Assembly (NCBI GenBank): GCA_902168185.1
Contig: CABHOV010000041.1
Coordinates: 62,001 to 126,000, forward strand
Direction: 5' to 3'
Origin: an uncultured Bacteroides sp.
Lineage (GTDB): Bacteria > Bacteroidota > Bacteroidia > Cytophagales > Cyclobacteriaceae
DNA length: 64,000 nucleotides
The translations under genes were made by a program, and so were the position numbers. The notes under the pieces were generated by a model, which was not told the DNA's origin, made no database searches, and saw only the letters and a program-made list of their open reading frames with translations. Below, in pieces: positions 8,859 to 17,236 of the stretch; position 1 is the stretch's first letter, and each line of letters begins with the position of its first letter.

Positions 8859-11156
8859 TTACTCCAGAGAGTGTTTGTTGTAGAGGAGAAATCCTACATG
8901 AAGAAGAACTCCCAATTGGTTTTGATCATCATCGTAGTAGTTAACACTTAAACTTACCGGACCGATTGGTGCATGGTATACAAACGCGGCAGACCCTGCA
9001 AAAAAGAGTGACTCAAGATCGCGACTTATATAGGCTTCCTGGTTGCTGCCTTGCTTTATGTAGTCAAAGGGTTTAAACAGATACCCTTCAAGACGGAAGT
9101 CTAATCGGGTACGAAGTGTAAAGATGTTCCGTATACCACCCGCGAGATAATTAAATGATCGGAAGTTTTCCAAAATCAATGTGCGACTGTCCTGAAGCGG
9201 CAGGAACGCAGGAGTGTTAATGATTGTACCAAAGTAATTTTGGAAGAATGGTTGATTCGAGAATACAGCTTCTGCTATATATCCGGTGTGAAACCATCCG
9301 GCATCAAAGTATTGCTCAGCGCAAGCTCGTACCCGAAACCATTCGTGGTTGGTCTTCATTGATCGCGAAAGAACGGAGGTGTTGCCTGGAGTATACGATG
9401 TCGTCACGTGAAAATAATCAGCACTGATTGAATATGCTTTACCGCTGGAGGCGTATTGTTTGCGGTTTAGATTGTTAGCCGAAAAGCTGAAACCTGTTTT
9501 AAAACCTTTTGTTCGCAAAATATCCAACGTGTCTGTGCTGATGAATACATCTCCGTTGATATACCGGTCGATATCATTAAATCCTTCTATACCTACAACG
9601 CATTTAAAGGATTCGCGTATAGGCATACCGATGTGAATACCATACTTACGATTGATACGCGATAATACCGTGGGCATAGACGATGTTACTTCCTTGAACA
9701 AGTCTCCATTCTCAAGATAGTTCCAATTGTTATACTCAAGAAATGGCTCTAGGTATAATTGATTCGGGTAGTCAATGCGAACCTCTGCTATACCTGATTT
9801 ATAAAAACTCCCGGTTTGAAAAGCGGTATAGTAATGCTTGAGTGTGCGACCGAAATGATAATAATTCAAACCCAGAAAGATATTACTGATGTCTCGCGAG
9901 GCAATCACTCCACCAAAGTCTACCTGGAAATTTTGTTGTGGTCTTCTTGAAAGCTGGAATGCGAATTTCTTTTTACTGCTATCATATAAAATGCCAGGGT
10001 ATACATTTGAAAAGTAATCTTCAGCAACCAATTTGAAGTAACCTTTTTTGATACTGTTGTAGTATAAAGGTTTATTATCTTCAGGGTGTGTTTTGAAAAG
10101 CCGCCTGATATAGGCGCGTTGAGAAGAGTTGAAACCCTTGAACGTAAGGCCATCGAATATTAAAGGAACACTCTTGTTGTTAAAAGCATTACGTTTTTCA
10201 GCAACCTCTTCACATGTAGCTCGCCTTGCTATTTTGAGTTTAAGTTCCTCAATCTGTTTTATAGTTTGAGTATATCCACTATCAATAAGACTTTCGGCTC
10301 TTGCAAAGTCGAATGAAGTAAAACCTTTTAAATTAGGTTGAATGAAAATGCCACTTTCGTGGATCATGGATGGATCAGATTTGTCCATCAACATAAAGAG
10401 AAGTGATCGCGAGATCAGCTTGTCATCATTATCATAAGGATATTCTTCAAAGATTTTCGTAGATACATTTACTCCGATAATCACATCGGGTTTAAAATCC
10501 CGCTCTGCTATATCTACCGGAAAATTGTTGTACACGCCACCATCAAATAAATACTTTCCGTCAACGCGGATTGGGGTGTAAAAGAAAGGAACAGTTTGCG
10601 TAGCGCGCAATGCATCGCTTAATGAACCTTTGGATAGAACAACTTCATTTTGTGTGAATATATCTGCAGCGATAACACGAAGCGGAACAAAGAGGCTATC
10701 AAAATTATTATGCGAGATTGCCGAAGCCTGTGCCATGCGATCAGCCAGCGCGAAGTTCAGTGAAACATCTTTCGCAAGGCTCGTATTGAACTGAAAGTTT
10801 AAAGTTGAGTCAACATCCAAGGTGAGCTTTAAGAATGTTGGCGTTATATCATTCTTATAATAGAAATAGTTGAAGCCCTGCTCAGACGAACCATTGATCC
10901 AGCCCAGAAACTCACTGGAAAGTACCATGTGTTCTATCTGCGTAGGACTCATGCCTGCAGAATAGCAGCCTCCGATGATACCTCCCATGGAAGTACCAAC
11001 GATATAGTCGATTGGTATTTCATTTTCTTCCAGCGCCTTTAGTACACCAATGTGTGCGATGCCTTTAGCTCCGCCTCCACTCAGCACAAGTCCAACCTTC
11101 TGAGCGTTGGTCGCATAGGACAGGAAGAAAAGAAGTATAAAAAAACAGCGCTTCAT
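8859..11156 (-). CDS. patatin-like phospholipase with C-terminal beta-barrel (765 aa)
   Basis: A signal peptide (1-18) leads into a patatin domain. It shows the oxyanion loop GGGAKG at residues 27-32, the nucleophile Ser56 in GTSMGG, and the catalytic Asp in FDGGVYNNFP near residue 200. Residues from about 330 onward look like a POTRA-like linker followed by a 16-strand Omp85-type barrel ending in an aromatic-poor C-terminus (FLLYNKHSLE). This matches the type Vd autotransporter-like organisation (PlpD family, RssA-like patatin). It is predicted to be an outer-membrane-linked lipid acyl hydrolase. It lies 83 bp downstream of the M23 peptidase gene on the same strand and may be co-transcribed with it. 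Confidence 0.88.
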   Translation of the reverse strand: MKRCFFILLFFLSYATNAQKVGLVLSGGGAKGIAHIGVLKALEENEIPIDYIVGTSMGGIIGGCYSAGMSPTQIEHMVLSSEFLGWINGSSEQGFNYFYYKNDITPTFLKLTLDVDSTLNFQFNTSLAKDVSLNFALADRMAQASAISHNNFDSLFVPLRVIAADIFTQNEVVLSKGSLSDALRATQTVPFFYTPIRVDGKYLFDGGVYNNFPVDIAERDFKPDVIIGVNVSTKIFEEYPYDNDDKLISRSLLFMLMDKSDPSMIHESGIFIQPNLKGFTSFDFARAESLIDSGYTQTIKQIEELKLKIARRATCEEVAEKRNAFNNKSVPLIFDGLTFKGFNSSQRAYIRRLFKTHPEDNKPLYYNSIKKGYFKLVAEDYFSNVYPGILYDSSKKKFAFQLSRRPQQNFQVDFGGVIASRDISNIFLGLNYYHFGRTLKHYYTAFQTGSFYKSGIAEVRIDYPNQLYLEPFLEYNNWNYLENGDLFKEVTSSMPTVLSRINRKYGIHIGMPIRESFKCVVGIEGFNDIDRYINGDVFISTDTLDILRTKGFKTGFSFSANNLNRKQYASSGKAYSISADYFHVTTSYTPGNTSVLSRSMKTNHEWFRVRACAEQYFDAGWFHTGYIAEAVFSNQPFFQNYFGTIINTPAFLPLQDSRTLILENFRSFNYLAGGIRNIFTLRTRLDFRLEGYLFKPFDYIKQGSNQEAYISRDLESLFFAGSAAFVYHAPIGPVSLSVNYYDDDQNQLGVLLHVGFLLYNKHSLE

Positions 11157-11239
11157 AGAAGATGAGGGAGAATCTCCACACCCCTGACAAAAAAAGTCAG
11201 AGAAAACTACATCTTCAACGAAAGCGCTGAATAAAGATT

Positions 11240-12523
11240 TTAAAGAGAAGCGATAGGATCCTGACGCTGCTGCGGGAATGGAATGCTATCCAGTTTTTTA
11301 GTAAAATCTGTTTTTACCTTTTCGAAAGACTCCATATACTTTTTCTGCACAGGCTCTGATGGAGGTAAGTCTGCTTTCAAAGCATCTACCTGAACGCCAT
11401 TCTTCCAGAAGCGGTAGCAAAGATGAGGACCGGTAGCAAGACCAGTGCTTCCTACATATCCAATGGTTTGTCCCTGACGGATTCTCATACCAGCACGTAC
11501 GCCATCAGCGATGCGCGACATGTGCAGATACTGTGTAGTATACGTTCCGTTGTGGCGGATCTTTACGTAGTTACCATTGTTAGATTTGTATTGTGCTTCC
11601 TCGATTGTACCATCACCAACTGAGCGTATAGGGGTACCGGTAGGAGCAGCGAAGTCAGTACCTAAATGTGCTTTCCATCTTTTTTGAACTGGATGGAAAC
11701 GGCTCATGGTATAGCGTGAGCTGATGCGTGTAAATTCAATAGGATATTTTAACAGGGCTTTGCGTAAGCTCTTGCCTTCGTTGTCGTAGTAATTCTTGCC
11801 TTCACCCTGATCGAACGGGAATGCATAGTATGGACTTCCAAAGTGTTCGAAATAAATAGCTTTGATCTCGTTGATGCTAACAGTAATTCCTTCAACCTGA
11901 CTTTCTTCGTAGATCAGTTTAAACTTATCACCTTTTTGCAGGCGTTGGAAGTCTACCTGCCAACCGAAAATATCTACAAATTTATTGGTCAGTTCGTGTG
12001 AGATGCCAAGTTCTTCAATGGTTTCTGAAAGGTTAGACCGGATTTCACCGGCAATGCTTTTCTCTACTGTAACTACATCACGGTGGCAAACATCCACAGT
12101 AAGTGAATCATCAAAACGGAATACGATATAATCGATCAGGTTGGGTTCGTATACCAGAGCCTTGGCTGTCTTCAGGGAATCCTGACCACAGATCAATGTA
12201 TATTTTTTATTGGCAACAACTTTACGTGCATCAAAAATGCTGCGTGAAAGTTGTGATACTTGATGGATAAGTTTAGCTGGAACGTTGTATTCTTCCAGGA
12301 TATCGCCTAGTCTTTCGTTACGTTTAATCTTGTCTTCAATCACCAGAAAATCATCTACCACCATGCCGTACAAAACACTGGGTTCTTTGATTTGAATGTT
12401 GAAATCGAGAGAGTCAACAGAAGCTTGTTGATCGGTGAGTGTGGGGAGATAGTAGCGGTTTAGGAGCACTACAACTACGGTCATCATGGCGATGCCTAAA
12501 AAACTTAACCAGCGTTTTTGCAT
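11240..12523 (-). CDS. M23 family peptidoglycan metallopeptidase (427 aa)
   Basis: A single N-terminal membrane segment (about residues 7-25) precedes an OapA/LysM-like region (about 70-220) and a LytM/M23 catalytic domain (about 270-385). His286 and Asp290 in HLGTD are the first two zinc ligands, His334 lies in YLHMS, and His367 is in GPHLCYRF. The usual second His of the HxH motif is Cys369 here. The enzyme is predicted to cut peptide cross-links of peptidoglycan in the periplasm. A TATCTTTG promoter element lies 53-60 bp upstream of the start. Confidence 0.85.
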   Translation of the reverse strand: MQKRWLSFLGIAMMTVVVVLLNRYYLPTLTDQQASVDSLDFNIQIKEPSVLYGMVVDDFLVIEDKIKRNERLGDILEEYNVPAKLIHQVSQLSRSIFDARKVVANKKYTLICGQDSLKTAKALVYEPNLIDYIVFRFDDSLTVDVCHRDVVTVEKSIAGEIRSNLSETIEELGISHELTNKFVDIFGWQVDFQRLQKGDKFKLIYEESQVEGITVSINEIKAIYFEHFGSPYYAFPFDQGEGKNYYDNEGKSLRKALLKYPIEFTRISSRYTMSRFHPVQKRWKAHLGTDFAAPTGTPIRSVGDGTIEEAQYKSNNGNYVKIRHNGTYTTQYLHMSRIADGVRAGMRIRQGQTIGYVGSTGLATGPHLCYRFWKNGVQVDALKADLPPSEPVQKKYMESFEKVKTDFTKKLDSIPFPQQRQDPIASL

Positions 12524-12575
12524 GTCTTAATCATTTTTTTTGGCCCGGAGGGCGTGGGTTTAAAAAATATAGTGG

Positions 12576-12583
12576 CAAAGATA
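12576..12583 (-). promoter_or_regulatory. candidate -7 promoter element for the M23 gene
   Basis: On the minus strand the sequence reads TATCTTTG, a match to the Bacteroidota -7 consensus TAnnTTTG. I find no good TTG at the usual upstream distance, so this is a partial promoter match. Transcription would start near 12570, giving a leader of about 45 nt that contains a GC-rich GGCCC...GGGC segment. Confidence 0.45.
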
Positions 12584-12687
12584 ATCAGTCAAAAAAATAT
12601 GGTTTATAAAAACCTGTCTGAGCCGTGCTAGACTGTAAATATAAGACGTCAGGTTTAAAAACAAAACCCATGAATTGACGATTAATG

Positions 12688-12722
12688 AAGTTCAAATGCT
12701 TCGCTTGAAAGCACTTGAACTT
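12688..12722. repeat. inverted repeat with 14-nt arms
   Basis: The arms at 12688-12701 and 12709-12722 (AAGTTCAAATGCTT and AAGCACTTGAACTT) pair with one mismatch around a 7-nt loop. There is no U-run on the minus strand after it, so it is not a classical terminator. It lies in the 294-bp gap between the S9 peptidase and M23 genes, which otherwise holds a terminator and a promoter-like element. Confidence 0.5.
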
Positions 12723-12752
12723 TAAAACGCCTTTATTTTAGGTTGATTTAAA

Positions 12753-12799
12753 AAGGGAATGTGGTAAAAAACAAAATTTCTTACTTCAAACATTCCCTT
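12753..12799 (-). terminator. probable terminator of the S9 peptidase gene
   Basis: Arms of 10 bp (AAGGGAATGT at 12753-12762 and ACATTCCCTT at 12790-12799) flank a long AT-rich loop of 27 nt. On the minus strand the stem is followed by TTT and more A/T bases. It sits 19 bp past the stop of the S9 peptidase gene. The long loop lowers confidence. Confidence 0.55.
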
Positions 12800-12817
12800 C
12801 CTAAAGTAGATGGATTT

Positions 12818-14758
12818 TTACTTCAGCAAATGCTGCTGAAGGAACAATATAACAGACCATTGCATATAGTCTATATTAGATTTCTTCCTGAAACCATGTC
12901 CTTCATCTTTGGCGAGCATATACCATACGTTGCGACCTTTACTTCGCATTGTTTGCTTCATCTGTTCTGACTCGGAGGCTGGGACACGCGGATCATTCAA
13001 CCCTTGAATAATAAAAAGAGGCTTCGTGATTTTATCAACATTGTTGGCAGGAGAGATCTTCAACAAATATTCTTTCATCTTGGCATCTCGCTCATCACCA
13101 TACTCAACTCTGCGGAGGTCCTTACGATAATCTTCCGTGTTCTGCAGAAACGTAACAAAGTTGCTGATGCCCACAATGTCTATTCCACATTTGATTCGGT
13201 CATTGAAGTTCGTCATGGAAGCAAGCACCATATAGCCACCGTACGATCCGCCCCACACGGCAACACGCGAAGCATCCAGTTCAGGTTGCTTGCCGATCCA
13301 ATCTAACAAGGCACCTATATCTTTCACCGATTCCTCACGCTTGAAGCCATTGTCCAATTTCAAAAATGTTTTTCCATATCCGGAAGAACCACGAACGTTG
13401 GGTGATAGGACAGCAATGCCCAATTCGTTTGTGAGATAAGAAATGAATGGACTGAAGGAAGGTACCGACTGGCCCTCAGGCCCACCGTGGATACTGATGA
13501 TGACAGGAATTTTTCCGGTTGAACTTTTAGGTTTATAATAGAATGCCGGGATCTTTCGTGGCGTACCGTTTACCTTATCGAAGGTTTCATATTCAATCAA
13601 TGAAGGCACGGTAAAGGAGCTGTTGTCCAATCCGCCAACTTCACTGAAAGTCCATTGTGTAAGTTTATTAGTAGCAAGATCGATGGAGAAAACATCGCTG
13701 GGTGTTTGAGGTGTATTAATTACGAGTCCGATTTGTTTACCATCCGGATGAAACTCAATACCGCCGATCACTCCGGTGGGAAGTCCGGTGACGCGTGTAT
13801 ACTTTAATGTAGCGGTGTTAAGTTGATAGAGACTTGCAATACCATTTTCGTTTGTATCGAATACCAGAGTAGAGCGATTTTTATTTATAGCCAGTCCGGA
13901 TACATCCCAAGGAATAGATGCAGTAATGGAAGTAAATTTTTTTGAAGCGATTTCGTAATATTTCAACGTGCTGAACTCAGCGCCCTGATCATTCACAATA
14001 AAAATTCCTTTTCCATCTGCAGACCACAGAGCACCATTGTAAGAAATTTCTTCCTGTGAGGGATTGATCTGTTCCAGCTTACCTGTTTCCAGGTCAAGTA
14101 TATGCAGGAATGATTTGTTGGCAGATATATAGTTGCCCACCAGAATCTTCTTATCATCCGGAGACCAGTCCAGTGCACTCCACGAACCTTCACGCTGTAA
14201 GACCAGCGTTGCTTCCTTTGGGTTCTTCATGTCACTCAAGTATAGATCGTAGTCCTTGCCGTTTCTGCGGGTGCTCACGACTATAAAACGATCACCTTTA
14301 TTTGACCAGGCACTTAATGAATTTTGAGAACGTCCGCCATCCGAGATCATGCTATATTTCCCGGTGGCGATGTCGAACCAGAAAAGCTGTGAGAACTCGT
14401 TGCCACCGATGTCTTTCGAAAACATAAAACCTTTAAAGGCAGGATCTGGACAATAACTCGCTCCGGCCACAGGCTCTTTAAAGAACGTCATTTGTTTTCT
14501 GGCTCCGCCCGGATGGTTCACTATATGCAACTGACTGGTTTCTGCAAAGCGTGTACTGATAAGTATATTTTTGCCATCAGGACTCCAACTGTTGAAATTT
14601 GCAGAGCGCGTATTTTGATATTGATTCATACGCTCCATTACCGATGCCGGTATTTCCGGAATTCCTTCCATCAGCAAATTCCCGATTTCCTTTTTCTCGA
14701 CCTGTGCAAATAGGGGCCGGGCAATAATAATCAGCAGAAGGATGAGTCTTATTTTCAT
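12818..14758 (-). CDS. S9 family peptidase (prolyl oligopeptidase/DPP-like, 646 aa)
   Basis: A signal peptide (1-18) is followed by a PD40-type beta-propeller (about 50-380, with WSPDGKNILIS and SWSPDDKKILVG repeats) and an alpha/beta-hydrolase catalytic domain (about 395-646). The nucleophile Ser lies in WGGSYGGYM, the Asp in QGLNDPRVP and the His in DEGHGF. All three residues of the triad are present, so it should be active on peptides in the periplasm or outside the cell. The ATG at 14756-14758 starts directly at the signal peptide. It is downstream of the M1 peptidase cluster, and together they form a four-gene peptidase block on one strand. Confidence 0.9.
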   Translation of the reverse strand: MKIRLILLLIIIARPLFAQVEKKEIGNLLMEGIPEIPASVMERMNQYQNTRSANFNSWSPDGKNILISTRFAETSQLHIVNHPGGARKQMTFFKEPVAGASYCPDPAFKGFMFSKDIGGNEFSQLFWFDIATGKYSMISDGGRSQNSLSAWSNKGDRFIVVSTRRNGKDYDLYLSDMKNPKEATLVLQREGSWSALDWSPDDKKILVGNYISANKSFLHILDLETGKLEQINPSQEEISYNGALWSADGKGIFIVNDQGAEFSTLKYYEIASKKFTSITASIPWDVSGLAINKNRSTLVFDTNENGIASLYQLNTATLKYTRVTGLPTGVIGGIEFHPDGKQIGLVINTPQTPSDVFSIDLATNKLTQWTFSEVGGLDNSSFTVPSLIEYETFDKVNGTPRKIPAFYYKPKSSTGKIPVIISIHGGPEGQSVPSFSPFISYLTNELGIAVLSPNVRGSSGYGKTFLKLDNGFKREESVKDIGALLDWIGKQPELDASRVAVWGGSYGGYMVLASMTNFNDRIKCGIDIVGISNFVTFLQNTEDYRKDLRRVEYGDERDAKMKEYLLKISPANNVDKITKPLFIIQGLNDPRVPASESEQMKQTMRSKGRNVWYMLAKDEGHGFRKKSNIDYMQWSVILFLQQHLLK

Positions 14759-14817
14759 TGGGATAGGGTCAGTATAACTCCAGGAGAAGTAACCGGAAGT
14801 ATATATTTTATTCAGAC

Positions 14818-14853
14818 TATACTGATGCCCATGATAGATAGGACATCAGTATA
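14818..14853. repeat. inverted repeat between M1 and S9 peptidase genes
   Basis: Perfect 10-bp arms (TATACTGATG at 14818-14827 and CATCAGTATA at 14844-14853) surround a 16-nt loop. It lies 18 bp past the stop of the first M1 gene and could end its transcript, but there is only a weak T-rich stretch on the minus strand. Confidence 0.5.
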
Positions 14854-14870
14854 ATCTGAGGGAGTTATTG

Positions 14871-17096
14871 TTAATTGTTCTTTTTGAACTGATCAAATTT
14901 TGATTCGGCTGCTCTCTTCGGGAATGTATTGTTATTATCATCCACATCGGCTAGTTCACCTTTTGGATCGAAGGCTATAGATGCAACTTCTTTTTCTTTA
15001 ATGAATACTTTGCTGACTTCATTCTCATTGGTGCGCCAGATCTCAGCCGGGATATTTTCAATTTCTTTTGTACCATCTTTGTAGGTCCATTCAATCACCA
15101 GGGGAGTAACAAGACCTCCGTTGTTTTTAAACTTCACCTGATATATATTCTTCCCTTCAAGTTTTTGACGAACCACGTTGTCATCAATGCGGCTGCGGAA
15201 TTCTCCATAGGCCTGCTCAGGTGTATTCAACATCGTGAATGGAAGAGGTCCCTGACTGAAGTCGGTATTAACTTTATCAGATGCTTTTGCACTCAGGTCT
15301 CCAGCTTTTACATTCTTGGTTTTGTTTTCAACAGTGGCTTGTTGTGTCTTAAGTTTAAACCACTTTACATCTTCTACTGATACATCTACATTATCCGTTG
15401 TAAAGAACCAGCCGCGCCAGAACCAATCAAGATCAACGGCAGTTGCTTCTTCCATCATGCGAAAGAAATCAGCAGGACGGGGATGCTTATACATCCAACG
15501 GTTTGCATATTCTTTAAAAGCTTTGTCGAAGAGATCTTTACCGATGATCGTCTCGCGAAGAAGCGTAAGGGCTACCGTTGGCTTCTCATAATAATTAGCA
15601 CCGAAAGCATTGAGTCTTTCATTATCTGAAGTATTCATTACCGGGCGCATAACACTTTTATCACCCTTCATATAGGGCACTATATCTTTCGGAACGGTGT
15701 GATGAAATGCCGGATAGCGCTCCATCTCTGTACGCGTTTGTAAAAATGTATTCAACCCTTCATCCATCCACATCCATTGACGCTCATCTGAACTTACAAT
15801 CATCGGAAAGTAATTGTGACCCACTTCATGTACTATAGTTCCAATCATTCCTGCCTTTGCATTGTCACTCATTTGTCCGTTGCGTGGTCTTCCGCCATTG
15901 AAGCTGATCATCGGAAACTCCATACCGATGTTAGATGTATTCACAGATATAGCGACCGGATACGGGTAATCGAATGTATACTTTGAGTATATCTCCAATG
16001 CATTCTTAACAGCCTTGGTGGACTCTTCAGACCAAACCGGCAATCCTTCTTTTGGATAGAACGACATGGCCAGTACTGTATTGGTGGGCAGCTTTACAGC
16101 CTGAACATCCCAAATGAATTTTCGTGAAGAAGCAAAGGCTACATCACGAACATTATCTGCCTGGAAACGCCATGTTTTTTTCGCAGTTAATTTTGTTTTC
16201 TCTTTCACACGTGCCTCTTCTTCGGTTACAATTAGGGATGGCTTATCGAAAGATGCTTTTGCTTTTTCGAAACGCTCGAATTCCTTCGCAGATAAAACTT
16301 CTTTTGCATTCAACAATGCTCCGGTAGAAGCAACAATATGATCTGCTGGTACAGTAATATTTATTTTATAGTTACCAAATTCAAGTGCAAACTCTCCGAG
16401 GCGCTGAAACTGTTTGTTCTGCCATCCTTCATAATCATCGAACTGACACATGCGTGGAAACCAGTGTGCGATCAGGTATACATTGTTCTTGTCTTCAGGA
16501 AAGTGTTCATAGCCTTCGCGCGATAGTAGAAATAAACTTCTATCGGTAATGGGATACGACCATGCTATATTAAAAGTATAGCTTTCACCGGTCTTAATAG
16601 CAACCGGCAGATCTATACGCATCATGGTATTATTGATAGTGATTGGTAAACTTTTGTTGGTTTTGTCTGTAACCGATTGAATTGAATACCCCCCCTCAAA
16701 CTCTATAGTTCGTGTTATATACTGCATGTGCAGTGTAGGCAATGAATCGCGCACAGGACCGTAGTAATTTCCGAAATCTTCATTTCCCTTTTTATTAATG
16801 TTCTGATCGAGCTGAAGCCACAGATACTTTAATGTTTCAGGTGAGTTGTTATAGTAGGTAATCGTCTCTTTTCCTTTCAGTGTATTAGTAGGCTCATCAA
16901 TTTCCGCATCGATGGTATAATCGGCTCGTTGCTGCCAGTACTTGGTACCAGGTTCACCGGAGCCCGTGCGGTATTCATTCGGTGTAGGCAAGAGCTGGTC
17001 GAGTTGTTCGAATTTGCCTTTCCACTTCTTTTGCTCCTGCGCGTTTGCAAATGCACACAGCAAAACTATTGGGACAATGATGATTAAGGATTTCAT
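14871..17096 (-). CDS. M1 family zinc aminopeptidase, paralogue 1 (741 aa)
   Basis: A signal peptide (1-19) precedes an M1 aminopeptidase fold. The zinc motif HEVGH is at residues 423-427 and the third ligand Glu is at 446, exactly the HExxH-x18-E spacing of the family. An exopeptidase-type GMEFPM motif lies about 30 residues before it. The protein is secreted to the periplasm and should remove N-terminal residues from peptides. A C-terminal beta-rich domain ends in FDQFKKNN, a tail nearly identical in paralogue 2. It is the most downstream of three tandem paralogues. The 140-bp gap before it contains a terminator, so it may have its own promoter. Confidence 0.9.
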   Translation of the reverse strand: MKSLIIIVPIVLLCAFANAQEQKKWKGKFEQLDQLLPTPNEYRTGSGEPGTKYWQQRADYTIDAEIDEPTNTLKGKETITYYNNSPETLKYLWLQLDQNINKKGNEDFGNYYGPVRDSLPTLHMQYITRTIEFEGGYSIQSVTDKTNKSLPITINNTMMRIDLPVAIKTGESYTFNIAWSYPITDRSLFLLSREGYEHFPEDKNNVYLIAHWFPRMCQFDDYEGWQNKQFQRLGEFALEFGNYKINITVPADHIVASTGALLNAKEVLSAKEFERFEKAKASFDKPSLIVTEEEARVKEKTKLTAKKTWRFQADNVRDVAFASSRKFIWDVQAVKLPTNTVLAMSFYPKEGLPVWSEESTKAVKNALEIYSKYTFDYPYPVAISVNTSNIGMEFPMISFNGGRPRNGQMSDNAKAGMIGTIVHEVGHNYFPMIVSSDERQWMWMDEGLNTFLQTRTEMERYPAFHHTVPKDIVPYMKGDKSVMRPVMNTSDNERLNAFGANYYEKPTVALTLLRETIIGKDLFDKAFKEYANRWMYKHPRPADFFRMMEEATAVDLDWFWRGWFFTTDNVDVSVEDVKWFKLKTQQATVENKTKNVKAGDLSAKASDKVNTDFSQGPLPFTMLNTPEQAYGEFRSRIDDNVVRQKLEGKNIYQVKFKNNGGLVTPLVIEWTYKDGTKEIENIPAEIWRTNENEVSKVFIKEKEVASIAFDPKGELADVDDNNNTFPKRAAESKFDQFKKNN

Positions 17097-17150
17097 CTTT
17101 TAATTTTTGATTAATGAGTTTACAAGAAAGATCAGTTTAATTAAATAAAA

Positions 17151-17178
17151 AAGCCATCACTTTTTACAAGGATGGCTT
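17151..17178 (-). terminator. terminator of M1 paralogue 2
   Basis: An 8-bp stem (AAGCCATC at 17151-17158 paired with GATGGCTT at 17171-17178) is followed on the minus strand by TTTTTTATTT. It lies 58 bp past the stop of paralogue 2 and before paralogue 1. Confidence 0.8.
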
Positions 17179-17236
17179 AATTCTTTTCAACAGTATACGT
17201 ATAGTTTACACTTTGGAGCTCACGGAGCCCACCGTG

